A stretch of DNA of 64,000 nt from the NCBI RefSeq assembly GCF_036378875.1, contig NZ_DASUVO010000110.1, positions 11,461 to 75,460 on the forward strand. Reading direction: 5' to 3'. Below the pieces are notes generated by a model. It was not told the DNA's origin, did not search any database, and was given only the letters and a program-made list of their open reading frames with translations. Every line of letters starts with the position of its first letter. The stretch's first letter is position 1. Of this stretch, positions 1 through 8,077 are shown in pieces. The position numbers were made by a program, and so were the translations under genes. Source of the DNA: Actinophytocola sp036378875 (lineage in GTDB: Bacteria > Actinomycetota > Actinomycetes > Mycobacteriales > Pseudonocardiaceae).

Positions 1-345
1 CTCGCCCAGCTCGGCGCGTACTTCCGGGCTGTGCCAGAACGTCTCGTGGTTGGCCCGCCACTCGGCGACCGACCTGTCGCCCTCACTCTCGTCGAGGGCG
101 TGGCGCAGGTCCACGTCGGCCAGCCGGACCACACGTGCCTCGGTCAGCTCGATCGCGGCGACACGCCGGCCTGCCGAGTCGACCACCGCGAGCCGCTGCC
201 CGGCGGTCGGCACCGGCTCGTCCGGGAGCAGCAGCGCCGACGTCGTTGTCTTGGCGCCCGACAGGATGGCGGCGACCAGTCGATCCCGCAGCGGCCCGGG
301 AAAAGCGAACTCCATCACCGGAAGCTCGTCGAGGCGCGTGCTCAT
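1..345 (-). CDS. ASCH-domain protein, C-terminus cut by window edge
   Basis: The reading frame is open from an ATG at 345 to base 1, giving 115 residues with no stop, so the C-terminus lies outside the window. The N-terminus (MEFAFPGPLRDRLVAAILSG followed by KTTTS) is typical of ASCH-fold proteins, a beta-barrel family related to PUA domains and thought to bind RNA or modified nucleotides; that role is family knowledge, not seen here. The ATG overlaps the TGA of the upstream lipoprotein gene (ATGA), so it is the last visible member of a translationally coupled minus-strand operon. An EVE/PUA-type relative is the main alternative. Confidence 0.72.
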   Translation of the reverse strand, partial: MSTRLDELPVMEFAFPGPLRDRLVAAILSGAKTTTSALLLPDEPVPTAGQRLAVVDSAGRRVAAIELTEARVVRLADVDLRHALDESEGDRSVAEWRANHETFWHSPEVRAELGE

Positions 346-854
346 CGGCCCGTGATCTTGTCGAGCAGGTCGCGGATCTCGTCCTGCGTGTAGTTGCCGG
401 CGATCTGCACTGCGCCACCGGTGATGGCGCTCTGGATCTCCGGCGCGATGATGATCTCCCCGTCGACCACCATCGCGAGGCGTTCGCCGACGTGGTCAGC
501 CGTCCACTCGGCGAACGTGGCGGTGTCCTCGTCGGTCAGGTCCAGGGACAGCACCCACTGCTGGGACTGGTCCAGCATGACCTCGGCGCGGTCGAGCCGT
601 TCTATGGTCATGATCGGCTCGGCGAGCGTGAGGGCCTCGCCGCTCGGGTCCGGCAGCTCGGTCGGGGACGGTGACGCGGTCGGCGGCGGTGCGGTCCCCG
701 ACGGCTCCTGCTTCTCCAGCACCGGGTGCAACTCGATCGGAACCACCAGGGTCACCGGGCCGACGACGGGTGAGTCGTCCTTCGCCGGCGCACCTGTCAC
801 CTCGGACGAGCAGGCGGTGAGCACCAGCACCAGAACAAGCAACACCGCACGCAC
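342..854 (-). CDS. Lipoprotein with a stand-alone SecD-like (SecDF P1 head) domain
   Basis: 170 residues. The N-terminus is a short hydrophobic signal ending in an LTAC lipobox, so the mature protein should be lipid-anchored at Cys15. A Pro/Ser/Thr-rich linker of about 30 residues follows. The last 70 residues (LDLTDEDTATFAEWTADHVG, then RLAMVVDGEIIIAPEIQ and ITGGAVQIAGNYT) match the periplasmic head subdomain of SecD, which helps complete protein export. No transmembrane translocase part is present, so this is a detached head domain on a lipid anchor. It starts 10 bp after the preceding gene and overlaps the next by 4 bp. Its role is unknown; modulating SecDF or binding exported substrates is inference. 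Confidence 0.85.
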   Translation of the reverse strand: MRAVLLVLVLVLTACSSEVTGAPAKDDSPVVGPVTLVVPIELHPVLEKQEPSGTAPPPTASPSPTELPDPSGEALTLAEPIMTIERLDRAEVMLDQSQQWVLSLDLTDEDTATFAEWTADHVGERLAMVVDGEIIIAPEIQSAITGGAVQIAGNYTQDEIRDLLDKITGR

Positions 855-864
855 GCCAGCCTCC

Positions 865-1716
865 TCAGTGGAGCAGCGTCTCGCACAGCGCGATCAGCCT
901 GGCGCGCAGCGGTTGAGCCCGCTCGCTGAACGCCGCCTGCTCGCGCCGGTACTGGGCGCGCCCCTCCGCCGTCTCGATCCGTACCGGAGCGTAGCCGAGC
1001 GGACCGAGATCGTAGGGGCTCGCGCGCATGTCCAGCGAGCGAATGTCCAGTGCCAGCTCGAAACAGTCGGCCACGAGCGACGACGGCGAGTACGGGTCGA
1101 GCTTGTACGCCCACTTGTACAGGTCCATGCCGGCATGCAGGCAACCCGGCTGCTCCATCGTGAGCTGGTCTCCGCGCTGCGGCTGCACCATGTTCAGCGG
1201 CCGCGCGGCCGCTGAGAAGAAGCGGAACGCGTCGAAGTGCGTGCACCGCACGGGAAGCGACTCGACCACCGCGTCCGTGCCGGCCGTGCCGAGCCGCAGC
1301 GGCCAGTCCTCGTGCCGGACGTCGGTCGACCGATACACCATCGCCCACTCGTGCAGCCCGAAGCAGCCGAGGCGGGGTGTGCGGGACGCGGTGGCGGTCA
1401 GCAGCCCGTGGATGAACTCCACCGACTCTCGCCGTGCCGAAGGCAGTGGTCCCAAGGAAACCCCGTGTGCCGTCCGCTGATACGCCGGCCAGGCCAGGTA
1501 TTCCTCGGCGTCCGTCAACTCGACGCCAGGCCCGGGATGCCACCGCAGGAGGCGGGCCGGGCGGTGCGAGTAGTACGTGAACAGGAAGTCCAGCACGGGA
1601 TGCCGCTCGCCACGAGACCGTCGTTCCATCATCGGGTCGGTCCAGCGCCGTACACGGGCGACGTGCGCGTCCCGTTGCGCCTGCCAGTCAGCGGAAACGA
1701 GCAGCACGCCGCTCAC
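865..1716 (-). CDS. Conserved actinobacterial protein often labelled 3-methyladenine DNA glycosylase
   Basis: 283 residues from a GTG that overlaps the TGA of the upstream MocR gene (GTGA), which fixes the start; a longer in-frame extension runs antisense and is not credible. Recognisable stretches are DFLFTYYSHRPARLLRWHPG, LGCFGLHEWAMVYR and CTHFDAFRFF, with many conserved aromatic, His and Cys residues. Homologues are commonly named 3-methyladenine DNA glycosylase by automated transfer, but no helix-hairpin-helix or other glycosylase motif is visible, so that function is unproven. Coupling to a PLP-dependent regulator upstream and a SecD-like lipoprotein downstream gives no clear pathway. 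Confidence 0.78.
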   Translation of the reverse strand: MSGVLLVSADWQAQRDAHVARVRRWTDPMMERRSRGERHPVLDFLFTYYSHRPARLLRWHPGPGVELTDAEEYLAWPAYQRTAHGVSLGPLPSARRESVEFIHGLLTATASRTPRLGCFGLHEWAMVYRSTDVRHEDWPLRLGTAGTDAVVESLPVRCTHFDAFRFFSAAARPLNMVQPQRGDQLTMEQPGCLHAGMDLYKWAYKLDPYSPSSLVADCFELALDIRSLDMRASPYDLGPLGYAPVRIETAEGRAQYRREQAAFSERAQPLRARLIALCETLLH

Positions 1717-3089
1717 GGTATCTCCTGAGCCAGTCGGCGCGTGGCCTCGGTCAGCTCCGCCGGCGTCGCCGCGGCGTAGGTGAGGCGCAGGTGCGGAGCC
1801 GGCGGCTCGGCGACGAAGTACGGCCGACCGGGCTCGACGACCACGTCCCGGCGTCGCGCACGGTCCGCCACCTCGACGTCGTCGGCGCCGGCCGGCAGCC
1901 GTACCCACACGTGGAGACCGCCGGCGGGCACATGGGTGATCTCCACACTCGGCAGGTCGCGGCGGATCGCGGCGACCAGCGCGTCCCGCCGCTCTCGCAG
2001 GGCCGCCCGCAGCGCGGTCAGATGCCGGGGCCAGTCAGGGGAGCCGAACAGTTCGACCGCCACCTCCTGCAATGGCCGGGCGATGAACAGGTCCTCGGCC
2101 CGGCGGATCGCCGCCAGCCGGCCCGCCGCCGGGCCACGGGCCACCAGGGCACCGACCCGCAGGCTCGGCGCGACCGGCTTGGTGAGGGACGTCAGGTACA
2201 CGACGTGCCCGTTGCGGTCATCGCGCAGCAGCGGCGGCGGCGCGGTCCCGTCGAGCGCGAGGTGGCGGGCCCAGTCGTCCTCGACGAGGAACGCGCCGGC
2301 CGCCCGCACGACGTCGAGCACCTCCTGCCGACGGCTCGCGGCGAGCACGGTTCCGGTCGGGTTCGCGAACGTCGGCTGCGTGTACACGAGGCCGGCGCCG
2401 GTCCTGGCGAACGCCTCGGCCAGCAGGTCGGGTCGCAGGCCGTCGTGGTCGGTCGGCACCGGCACCGGCCGCAGGTCGGCGGCCTGCGCGGCGGCCACCG
2501 CGCCCATGTAGGTCGGCGCCTCCAGCAGCACCGGCTGGCCCGGCGGCGACAGCGCGCGGAAGGCCGCGGAGAGCCCGGACTGCCCGCCCGCGACGACCGT
2601 GACGTCCCCGGCGTCGACCCCGGCGGTCGCCGCGAACGCGGCCCGCAGCTCGGACAGCCCGGCCGGGGGCACCCTGCCCCACGCACCCGGTCGGCGTGCC
2701 GCTCGAGCGGCGGCGGTGGCCAGGAAGCGGGTCGGCTGAAGGTCGTCGGCGAGGTAGCCGGACGACAGCACCAGTGTGCCCGGCGGTGGCACCTCGAGCA
2801 GCCGGCCCAGGTGACCGCTGTCGACGCGCGCGTCGCCGAGCGCGACCGTCTGCCAGCCGACGTCCTCGACCGGTGCGTGCCGCCTGGCCACGAACGTGCC
2901 CCGGCCCGGCTCGGTGACCACGGTGCCTTCTGCGGTGAGTCGCGCGATCGCCCGGCTCACGGTGACCGGGCTGACGCCGTGGCGGGTCACGATCTCCCGG
3001 CTGGGTGGCAGCTGGTCACCCGGCTGGAGCGTCGCGGCCTGCTGTCGCAGCGCGCTCGCCAACCGAACGACACTGCTATCGTTGGACAT
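1713..3089 (-). CDS. MocR/PdxR-type regulator (GntR HTH fused to aminotransferase domain)
   Basis: 458 residues. Residues about 5-75 form a GntR-type winged helix (QLPPSREIVTRHGVSPVTVS). Residues about 100-458 form a fold-type I aminotransferase domain with the expected PLP-binding lysine, Lys304, in SLTKPVAPSLRVG, and the ANPTG motif. MocR proteins usually bind PLP as an effector and control vitamin B6, GABA or transport genes, often a divergent neighbour. Here the divergent gene is an EamA transporter, and the two start codons share one CATG. An upstream in-frame extension to 3563 is antisense to that transporter and was rejected. The likely target is the shared promoter region (inference). 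Confidence 0.88.
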   Translation of the reverse strand: MSNDSSVVRLASALRQQAATLQPGDQLPPSREIVTRHGVSPVTVSRAIARLTAEGTVVTEPGRGTFVARRHAPVEDVGWQTVALGDARVDSGHLGRLLEVPPPGTLVLSSGYLADDLQPTRFLATAAARAARRPGAWGRVPPAGLSELRAAFAATAGVDAGDVTVVAGGQSGLSAAFRALSPPGQPVLLEAPTYMGAVAAAQAADLRPVPVPTDHDGLRPDLLAEAFARTGAGLVYTQPTFANPTGTVLAASRRQEVLDVVRAAGAFLVEDDWARHLALDGTAPPPLLRDDRNGHVVYLTSLTKPVAPSLRVGALVARGPAAGRLAAIRRAEDLFIARPLQEVAVELFGSPDWPRHLTALRAALRERRDALVAAIRRDLPSVEITHVPAGGLHVWVRLPAGADDVEVADRARRRDVVVEPGRPYFVAEPPAPHLRLTYAAATPAELTEATRRLAQEIP

Positions 3090-3112
3090 GTCAGTAGATG
3101 ATAGCGCTATCG
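3075..3112. promoter_or_regulatory. Candidate MocR operator across the shared start region
   Basis: GCTATCG occurs as a direct repeat at 3075-3081 and 3106-3112, and GATAGCGCTATC at 3100-3111 is a perfect 12-bp palindrome. These elements straddle the CATG (3087-3090) in which both divergent genes start. MocR-family regulators often bind paired short repeats near the divergent promoter, so this is a plausible operator, although part of it lies inside the first codons of the transporter gene. No promoter boxes could be assigned with confidence. Confidence 0.45.
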
Positions 3113-3984
3113 CCGTACGGCGGGTCGTGGTACTCGCGCCGGGAGTGGTGTGGGGAAGCCTGGGGGTGCTGGCGTTCAGCCTCACCCTCCCGGCGTCGGA
3201 GGCCGCGCTGCCGGCGTTCGGACCGGTCACCGTTGGCATCGGCAGGGCCGTACCGGCCGCACTGCTCGGCGCGGTATGTCTGCTCGTCGCCAGGGCGCCC
3301 CGTCCGACCGGTGCGCAGTGGCGGCGGTTGGCGTTCGTCGCTACCGGTGTGGTGGTGGGGTTCCCGCTGTGCAGCTCACTTGCCTTGCGGGACACCACGT
3401 CCGCGCATGGTGCCGTGCTCGTCGGCCTCCTCCCGGCCACGACGGCCGCCCTCGCCGTGGTCCGCGGCGGCGAACGTCCGAGATGGCAGTTCTGGGCGGC
3501 GTGCGCCTTCGGCATGGCGACCGTGCTCGGCTTCACGGCGATCCAGGGCGCCGGCCACATCACGGCGGCGGACCTGTGGCTGCTCGCCGCCGTCGGCTGC
3601 GCCGCCGTGGGTTACACGGAGGGCGGCGTCCTGGCCCGCGAACTCGGCGGCTGGCAGGTCATCTCGTGGGCGCTACTGTTGTCGCTGCCGTTCACGATAG
3701 CGGTGACGGTATTGTGGGCGGAACCCTGGCACGCGCCGGACGCGAACGCGTGGCTGGGTCTGGCGTACGTGAGCGCGATCAGCATGTTCGCCGGCTTCTA
3801 CGCCTGGTACCGAGGCCTCGCGGAGGGAGGCATCGCGAAGATCGCGCAGCTCCAGCTGCTCCAACCGGTGCTGACGCTGGCCTGGTCGGCGCTGCTGCTG
3901 GGAAATCAGATCACGTGGGCGACGGCCGCCGCGGCGCTGCTCGTGATCACCGCGGTAGCCGTCACCCAACGAACCAGGAGTTGA
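3088..3984 (+). CDS. EamA/DMT-family membrane transporter
   Basis: 298 residues with about ten hydrophobic helices arranged as two repeated EamA halves, typical of the drug/metabolite transporter superfamily (exporters of amino acids, vitamins or metabolites). The second half includes the family-like segment FAGFYAWYRGLAEGGIAKIA. The ATG at 3088 shares its CATG with the divergent MocR regulator, implying leaderless or nearly leaderless translation on at least one side. The stop codon is the first three bases of a structured repeat (3982-4113). Substrate unknown; regulation by the neighbouring MocR protein is inferred from layout. Confidence 0.87.
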   Translation: MSVDDSAIAVRRVVVLAPGVVWGSLGVLAFSLTLPASEAALPAFGPVTVGIGRAVPAALLGAVCLLVARAPRPTGAQWRRLAFVATGVVVGFPLCSSLALRDTTSAHGAVLVGLLPATTAALAVVRGGERPRWQFWAACAFGMATVLGFTAIQGAGHITAADLWLLAAVGCAAVGYTEGGVLARELGGWQVISWALLLSLPFTIAVTVLWAEPWHAPDANAWLGLAYVSAISMFAGFYAWYRGLAEGGIAKIAQLQLLQPVLTLAWSALLLGNQITWATAAAALLVITAVAVTQRTRS

Positions 3985-4113
3985 GCGGGCCGCCGGCGTC
4001 TGGACTGACGAGCACGGAGATCCCTGTGCGAGGAACGAGCCCAGGGATCTGCGCGCGCAGGAGGGAAGACGCCGGGTCAAGGCCTGCGAACGCCGAGCGG
4101 AGGCGAGGCCATG
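3982..4113 (+). repeat. Structured dispersed repeat, copy A (fused to a stop codon)
   Basis: 132 bp, about 95 % identical by eye to the inverted copy at 7254-7386. Its first three bases are the TGA of the EamA gene, and its last bases (ATG at 4111-4113) abut the stop codon of the convergent CNNM gene. It contains a hairpin with arms 4018-4026 (AGATCCCTG) and 4042-4050 (CAGGGATCT). Relative to copy B each arm has lost one base, and the two losses pair with each other. A transcription terminator or 3' RNA-processing element is the simplest role; a non-autonomous mobile element is the alternative. Confidence 0.85.
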
Positions 4114-5163
4114 TCACGTTTCTGGATCTATGTGGGTGCTGTCTCTTACAGTGCCCACGTACTCCTCCACCAGGTCCTCCAGCGCCACGACGCCGAGGAC
4201 CGTGCGGTCCGCCGCCACTGCTTTCGCCACGTGGCTGCGGGCCCGGCGTAGCGCCGCGAGCGCCTCGTCGAGCCGTGAGTCCGCCGGGATCTCCGGCAGA
4301 CCGCGGATCCGGTGGAACGGCACGGGCGTGGCCGGGTCCTGGTCGGCGTAGTCCAGGACGTCCTTGACGTGCAGGTACCCATTCAGCCGGCCGCCCGGCA
4401 TGCGCACAGGGAAGCGCGAGAAGCCGGTCCGGTTGACCGCCTCCTCGATGTCCGCGACGGTCGGCGGGTGCGGCACCGTCTCGACCTCGTCGAGCGGGAC
4501 CAGCACGTCGGCGACCGTGCGTTCCGTGGACGACAGCGTCTGCGCGAGCCGCCGGTGTTCCGCCTGGTCGATCAGGCCCTCACGCCGCGAGTCCGCGATC
4601 ATGTTGGCCAGTTCCTCCGGCGTGTGCGCGCTCTCGATCTCGTCCTTCGGCTCGACCTTCAGCAGCCGCAGCACGCCGTTCGCGGACGCGTTGAGCACCG
4701 AGATCAGCGGGCGGACCAGCCGAACCCAGCCGACCAGAACCGGCGTCAGCCACACCGCGGTCTTCTCCGGCGCGGCGATCGCGATGTTCTTGGTGACCAT
4801 CTCGCCGAGCACGATGTGCAGGATCGACACGAACACCAGGGCGATCGTGAACGCCAGTGCGTGCAGCACCGCCGCGGGCAGGTCGAGCGGGCCGAGCAGC
4901 AGCTCCAGGAAGTGCGCCACCGTCGGCTCGCCGAGCGCGCCGAGACCGATGGTGCACAGCGTGATGCCGAGCTGCGCACCCGCCATCATCATCGACGTGT
5001 GCTCGGCGGCGCGCATGACGATCCGCGCCCGGTCCACGCCCTGCTCCGCCAACGACTCCAGCCGGTCCCGCCGCGCGCTGACCAGGGCGAACTCGGCACC
5101 GACGAAGAAGGCGTTCAGTATCAACAGGAAAACGGCGACAAGAATCGCAACCCCACCGGTCAT
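4114..5163 (-). CDS. CNNM/CorC-type membrane protein with CBS pair (second of two)
   Basis: 349 residues. The N-terminal ~180 residues form a DUF21/CNNM transmembrane domain (NAFFVGAEFALVSARR and later ALVFVSILHIVLGEM). The cytosolic part carries two CBS motifs (RTVADVLVPLDEV to about residue 330). The family includes Mg2+/Co2+ transport-associated proteins, often loosely called hemolysins. Unlike the upstream partner it lacks a full C-terminal CorC_HlyC domain. It overlaps that partner by 4 bp (ATGA), as in the paralogous pair Rv1842c-Rv1841c of mycobacteria, so the two probably form a complex or act together (inference). Confidence 0.88.
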   Translation of the reverse strand: MTGGVAILVAVFLLILNAFFVGAEFALVSARRDRLESLAEQGVDRARIVMRAAEHTSMMMAGAQLGITLCTIGLGALGEPTVAHFLELLLGPLDLPAAVLHALAFTIALVFVSILHIVLGEMVTKNIAIAAPEKTAVWLTPVLVGWVRLVRPLISVLNASANGVLRLLKVEPKDEIESAHTPEELANMIADSRREGLIDQAEHRRLAQTLSSTERTVADVLVPLDEVETVPHPPTVADIEEAVNRTGFSRFPVRMPGGRLNGYLHVKDVLDYADQDPATPVPFHRIRGLPEIPADSRLDEALAALRRARSHVAKAVAADRTVLGVVALEDLVEEYVGTVRDSTHIDPET

Positions 5164-6512
5164 CGCGCAGCCACCTCCGACCGCTCCTCGGTGGGCTCGG
5201 GGTTGGGCACCCGCGCCACCCGCAGTTCGGCCACCCGGTGCCGGTCCATGGCCATCACCGTGATCCGCCAGCCGTCGATCTGGACCTCGTCGTTGACCTC
5301 CGGGATGCGGCCGAGCCGGGCGAGCACCAGGCCCGCCAGCGTTTCGTAGTCACCCGGCGGCATGTGGAAGCCGGTCGCGTCGGCGACCTCGTCCTCACGC
5401 AGCAGCCCCGACACCATCCAGCTGTCCCGGCCGAGCGGGCGTACCGGGCTGACCTCGCCCCGGTCGTGCTCGTCCCGCACGTCGCCGACGATCTCCTCGA
5501 CCAGGTCCTCCAAGGTCACCAGCCCCGCGCTGCCGCCGTACTCGTCGACGACCACCGCCATCTGCAGCCCGGAGTCGCGGAGGCGGTCGAGCAGCGTGTC
5601 GCCGTCCAGGCTCTCCGGCACTGTCTGGACGGGTTGCATCAGGTCGCTGATCCGCGTCCGCGCGCGCTTGTCGGCCGGCACGCTGAACGCCTGCTTGACG
5701 TGCACGACCCCGCGCACGTCGTCGAGGTCGCCTTCGTGCACGGGAAACCGGGAGTAGCCGGTCCGGCGGGAGAGCTCGACCAGGTCGAGCACGGTCGCGT
5801 CCGCCGGCAGCGACTCGACCTGCACGCGTGGGGTCATCAGCTCCTCTGCCGAGCGGTCGCCGAAGCGCAGCGACCGGTCGAGCAGCGTGGCCGTGCCGGG
5901 GTCGATGGTGCCGTGCGCGGCGCTGGTGCGGACCAGTGAGCCGAGCTCCTGCGGCGACCGCGCCGAGGCCAGCTCGTCGGCGGGCTCGACGCCGAGTCGC
6001 CGGACGAGCCAGTTCGCCCAGCTGTTCAGGGCGTTGATGAACCAGCTCAGCGCGGCCGAGAACCGGACCTGTGTGCCGGCGACGGCGCGGGCCGTGGCGA
6101 GCGGCTTCGCGATGGCGATGTTCTTCGGCACCAGCTCGCCGAACAGCATCGAGATGATGTTCGCGAGCACGAGCGCCAGCGCGAGTGCGATCGGCAGCGC
6201 CGCGCCGATCGGCACGCCGAGCGCGTCGAGCAGCGGCTCGATCCAGCCGGCGATGATGGGCTCCGCCAGGTAACCCATGGTCAGCGTGGTGATCGTGATG
6301 CCGACCTGGGCGCCGGAGAGCTGGAAGGACAGCGAGGTGTGTGCCTTGTGGACGTGCCTGGCGCGGCTGTCGCCGGCTTTGCGCAGCTCGTTCTCGACTT
6401 GGCTGCGTTCCAGGGCGGTCAGGGAGAACTCGGCCGCGACGAAGATCGCCGTGCCGAAGGTGAGTGCGAGGATGGCGAGGACGCCGAGTATTTCCAGCAG
6501 CAGTCCGGTCAT
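5160..6512 (-). CDS. CNNM/CorC-type membrane protein with CBS and CorC_HlyC domains (first of two)
   Basis: 450 residues. The DUF21 membrane domain fills residues 1-200 (IFVAAEFSLTALERSQ; LFGELVPKNIAIAKP). Two CBS domains follow at about 210-340, where VVVDEYGGSAGLVTLEDLVE is diagnostic, and a C-terminal CorC_HlyC domain at about 350-430 (ETLAGLVLARLGRIPEVND). The CBS pair is expected to bind Mg-ATP and couple to ion transport; direct transport has been shown only for some relatives. The gene opens the two-gene unit and is preceded by about 145 bp of non-coding sequence. It is longer and more complete than its downstream paralogue. Confidence 0.9.
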   Translation of the reverse strand: MTGLLLEILGVLAILALTFGTAIFVAAEFSLTALERSQVENELRKAGDSRARHVHKAHTSLSFQLSGAQVGITITTLTMGYLAEPIIAGWIEPLLDALGVPIGAALPIALALALVLANIISMLFGELVPKNIAIAKPLATARAVAGTQVRFSAALSWFINALNSWANWLVRRLGVEPADELASARSPQELGSLVRTSAAHGTIDPGTATLLDRSLRFGDRSAEELMTPRVQVESLPADATVLDLVELSRRTGYSRFPVHEGDLDDVRGVVHVKQAFSVPADKRARTRISDLMQPVQTVPESLDGDTLLDRLRDSGLQMAVVVDEYGGSAGLVTLEDLVEEIVGDVRDEHDRGEVSPVRPLGRDSWMVSGLLREDEVADATGFHMPPGDYETLAGLVLARLGRIPEVNDEVQIDGWRITVMAMDRHRVAELRVARVPNPEPTEERSEVAAR

Positions 6513-6642
6513 CGGAGGTCACCGCCGAGGACCGGGCTCGTATGGCAGCCGGGCTCTCCCGGCTCGGTACTGTCGCTGGGGGACTGTGCTTCGGGCACGG
6601 TTACCGGTCACTCCTGTCTAGGTAGGGATGGTGACCAGTGTA

Positions 6643-6659
6643 AAGCCCGAGGTGGGCTT
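6643..6659 (-). terminator. Short hairpin at the end of the TIGR03086-type gene
   Basis: AAGCCC (6654-6659 on the minus strand) pairs with GGGCTT (6643-6648) around a 5-nt loop, overlapping the stop codon of the gene ending at 6658. The stem is short and no T-run follows, so it is only a weak terminator candidate. Confidence 0.35.
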
Positions 6660-7221
6660 ACGGCTGTCGACCGAGTAGAGCGACCAGCCGTGCGTGTGGT
6701 TCGGCGTCGTCGGGAACCGGCACCGGGTCGGCGAACATGGACGAGCCCGACCACATGGCCAGCTGCGGCTCGATGTAGGCCAGGAGTCGCGTGGCCAGCT
6801 CGTCCGGGATGCCCGCGTCCGCGCCGAGTGCCGTGGCGAGGTCCCAGCCGTGCACGGCGAGGTCGGTGGTCATCTGCCAGCCGTATTCCTCGGCGCTCTC
6901 CTTGCCGTAGCTGAGGTGGACGGTCTGCTCGACCGCCCCCGGCCGAAGCCACGCCGTCCTGGCCGCCCGGCTCGCGTCCGCCCAGGTACGCAGCGGGTCG
7001 GCGCCGAGCTGGTCGCCGTCGAACTTGTCGCCCACCTCCGCGACCGTGCGCCCGGCGAGCATGTCCGGCACCCACAGTTGCTCGACGACGAGATGGTTCA
7101 CCAGGTCCCGCACGGTCCAGTCGGTGCAGGGGGTCGGCGAGTCCCAGTCGGCCGCACCGACCTTGTGCATGGCACGGTCGAACACGTCCATCGCCTGGCC
7201 GTGCGCCTCCAGAAGTTCCAT
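6658..7221 (-). CDS. TIGR03086-family metal-binding protein (mycothiol-dependent maleylpyruvate isomerase-like)
   Basis: 187 residues. The N-terminal signature (SPTPCTDWTVRDLVNHLVVE) and the later DLAVHGWDLATALG are hallmarks of the DinB-like four-helix family that includes mycothiol-dependent maleylpyruvate isomerase and many uncharacterised actinobacterial proteins. The conserved histidines (His in VNHL and VHGWD) are the expected metal ligands. Many members are thought to act in mycothiol-linked thiol transfer or detoxification, but no substrate can be assigned. It is transcribed alone on the minus strand; structured repeat copy B lies just upstream. Confidence 0.82.
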   Translation of the reverse strand: MELLEAHGQAMDVFDRAMHKVGAADWDSPTPCTDWTVRDLVNHLVVEQLWVPDMLAGRTVAEVGDKFDGDQLGADPLRTWADASRAARTAWLRPGAVEQTVHLSYGKESAEEYGWQMTTDLAVHGWDLATALGADAGIPDELATRLLAYIEPQLAMWSGSSMFADPVPVPDDAEPHARLVALLGRQP

Positions 7222-7253
7222 GCGCCAAGGCTAGGACTGACCACCGACAATGG

Positions 7254-7386
7254 CATGGCCTCGCTCCGCTCGGCGTTCGCGGGCCTTGACCCGACGTCTT
7301 CCCTCCTGCGCGCGCAGATTCCCTGGGCTCGTTCCTCGCACAGGGAATCTGCGCGCTCGTCAGTCCAGACGCCGGCGGCCCGCTCA
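7254..7386 (-). repeat. Structured dispersed repeat, copy B (fused to the acnR stop codon)
   Basis: 133 bp on the minus strand, about 95 % identical to copy A (3982-4113). It begins at the TGA of acnR (7386-7384) exactly as copy A begins at the TGA of the EamA gene. It contains a perfect 16-bp inverted repeat, 7310-7325 with 7341-7356, around a 15-nt loop. Compared with copy A, the left arm has an extra T and the right arm an extra A, which still pair. It lies downstream of acnR and upstream of the next minus-strand gene, where it could terminate or process the acnR transcript. Confidence 0.85.
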
Positions 7387-7944
7387 GCGCCGAACGGAAG
7401 CCTCCACCAAGTCCAACACCGGTTCGAGGTCGTCTGCGGGAAGACCCATCGCAAGGTGGGAGACCAGGCCCTCCAACACCAGCTCCAGGTACGCGGTCAG
7501 CACGTCGACGTCCACGTCGTCCCGCAGGTTGCCGGCCTCCCGCTGACGAACGAGGCGCGCACGGGTGGCCAGCGTCAGGTTCCTGGACCGCTCGGCCCAG
7601 CGCTCACGGAACTCCGGGTCGGTGCGGAGCCGCCGCGACAGCTCGAGCCGGCTGCCCAGCCAGTCCGCGCCGTCCTTGGTGGCGAGCAGGTCCCGCATCA
7701 CCTGCACCAGACCCTGCTTGGCGACCACGTCGGCCATCCGCAACGCGTCGTCCTCCGCCAACGCGAGGAACAGCGACTCCTTGTCCCGGAAGTGGTGGAA
7801 GATGGCGCCCCTGGACAGGCCGGTGGCCTCCTCAAGCCGCCGCACGGTCGCGCCCTCGTACCCGTACCGCGCGAAGCACACACGGGCCCCGTCGAGGATC
7901 TGGTGGCGGCGCGCGTCGAGATGATCCTGGCTGACACGGGGCAC
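7384..7944 (-). CDS. acnR: TetR-family repressor of aconitase (AcnR-like)
   Basis: 186 residues. The N-terminal helix-turn-helix reads FARYGYEGATVRRLEEATGL then SRGAIFHHFRDKESLFLALA, which is nearly that of AcnR of Corynebacterium glutamicum, the repressor of acn. Agreement continues through GLVQVMRDLLA and SRRLRTDPEFR in the ligand domain. In corynebacteria and mycobacteria the gene sits directly next to aconitase; here it is on the same strand but about 12.6 kb downstream. A near-perfect AcnR-type operator is present before acn (23458-23473), supporting the assignment. AcnR is known to respond to citrate/Mg-type ligands in other species; this is not visible from sequence. Confidence 0.88.
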   Translation of the reverse strand: MPRVSQDHLDARRHQILDGARVCFARYGYEGATVRRLEEATGLSRGAIFHHFRDKESLFLALAEDDALRMADVVAKQGLVQVMRDLLATKDGADWLGSRLELSRRLRTDPEFRERWAERSRNLTLATRARLVRQREAGNLRDDVDVDVLTAYLELVLEGLVSHLAMGLPADDLEPVLDLVEASVRR

Positions 7945-8077
7945 CGAACGATCCTGGCAGCCCCGGAATGAGGATGCAATCCGTACGTACGTCTTCCTGG
8001 TCTCCTTCTTCCGTCACGAAATTGTCAGTGCCCGCGTGTAGCGTCGGATTCAGTCCACAACGGAGGTGTGGTTCACC

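Noticed and set aside
7982..7991. CGTACGTACG palindrome as an autoregulatory AcnR site
   Set aside because: It shares only GTAC with the AcnR consensus and lacks the CAG/CTG arms found before acn.
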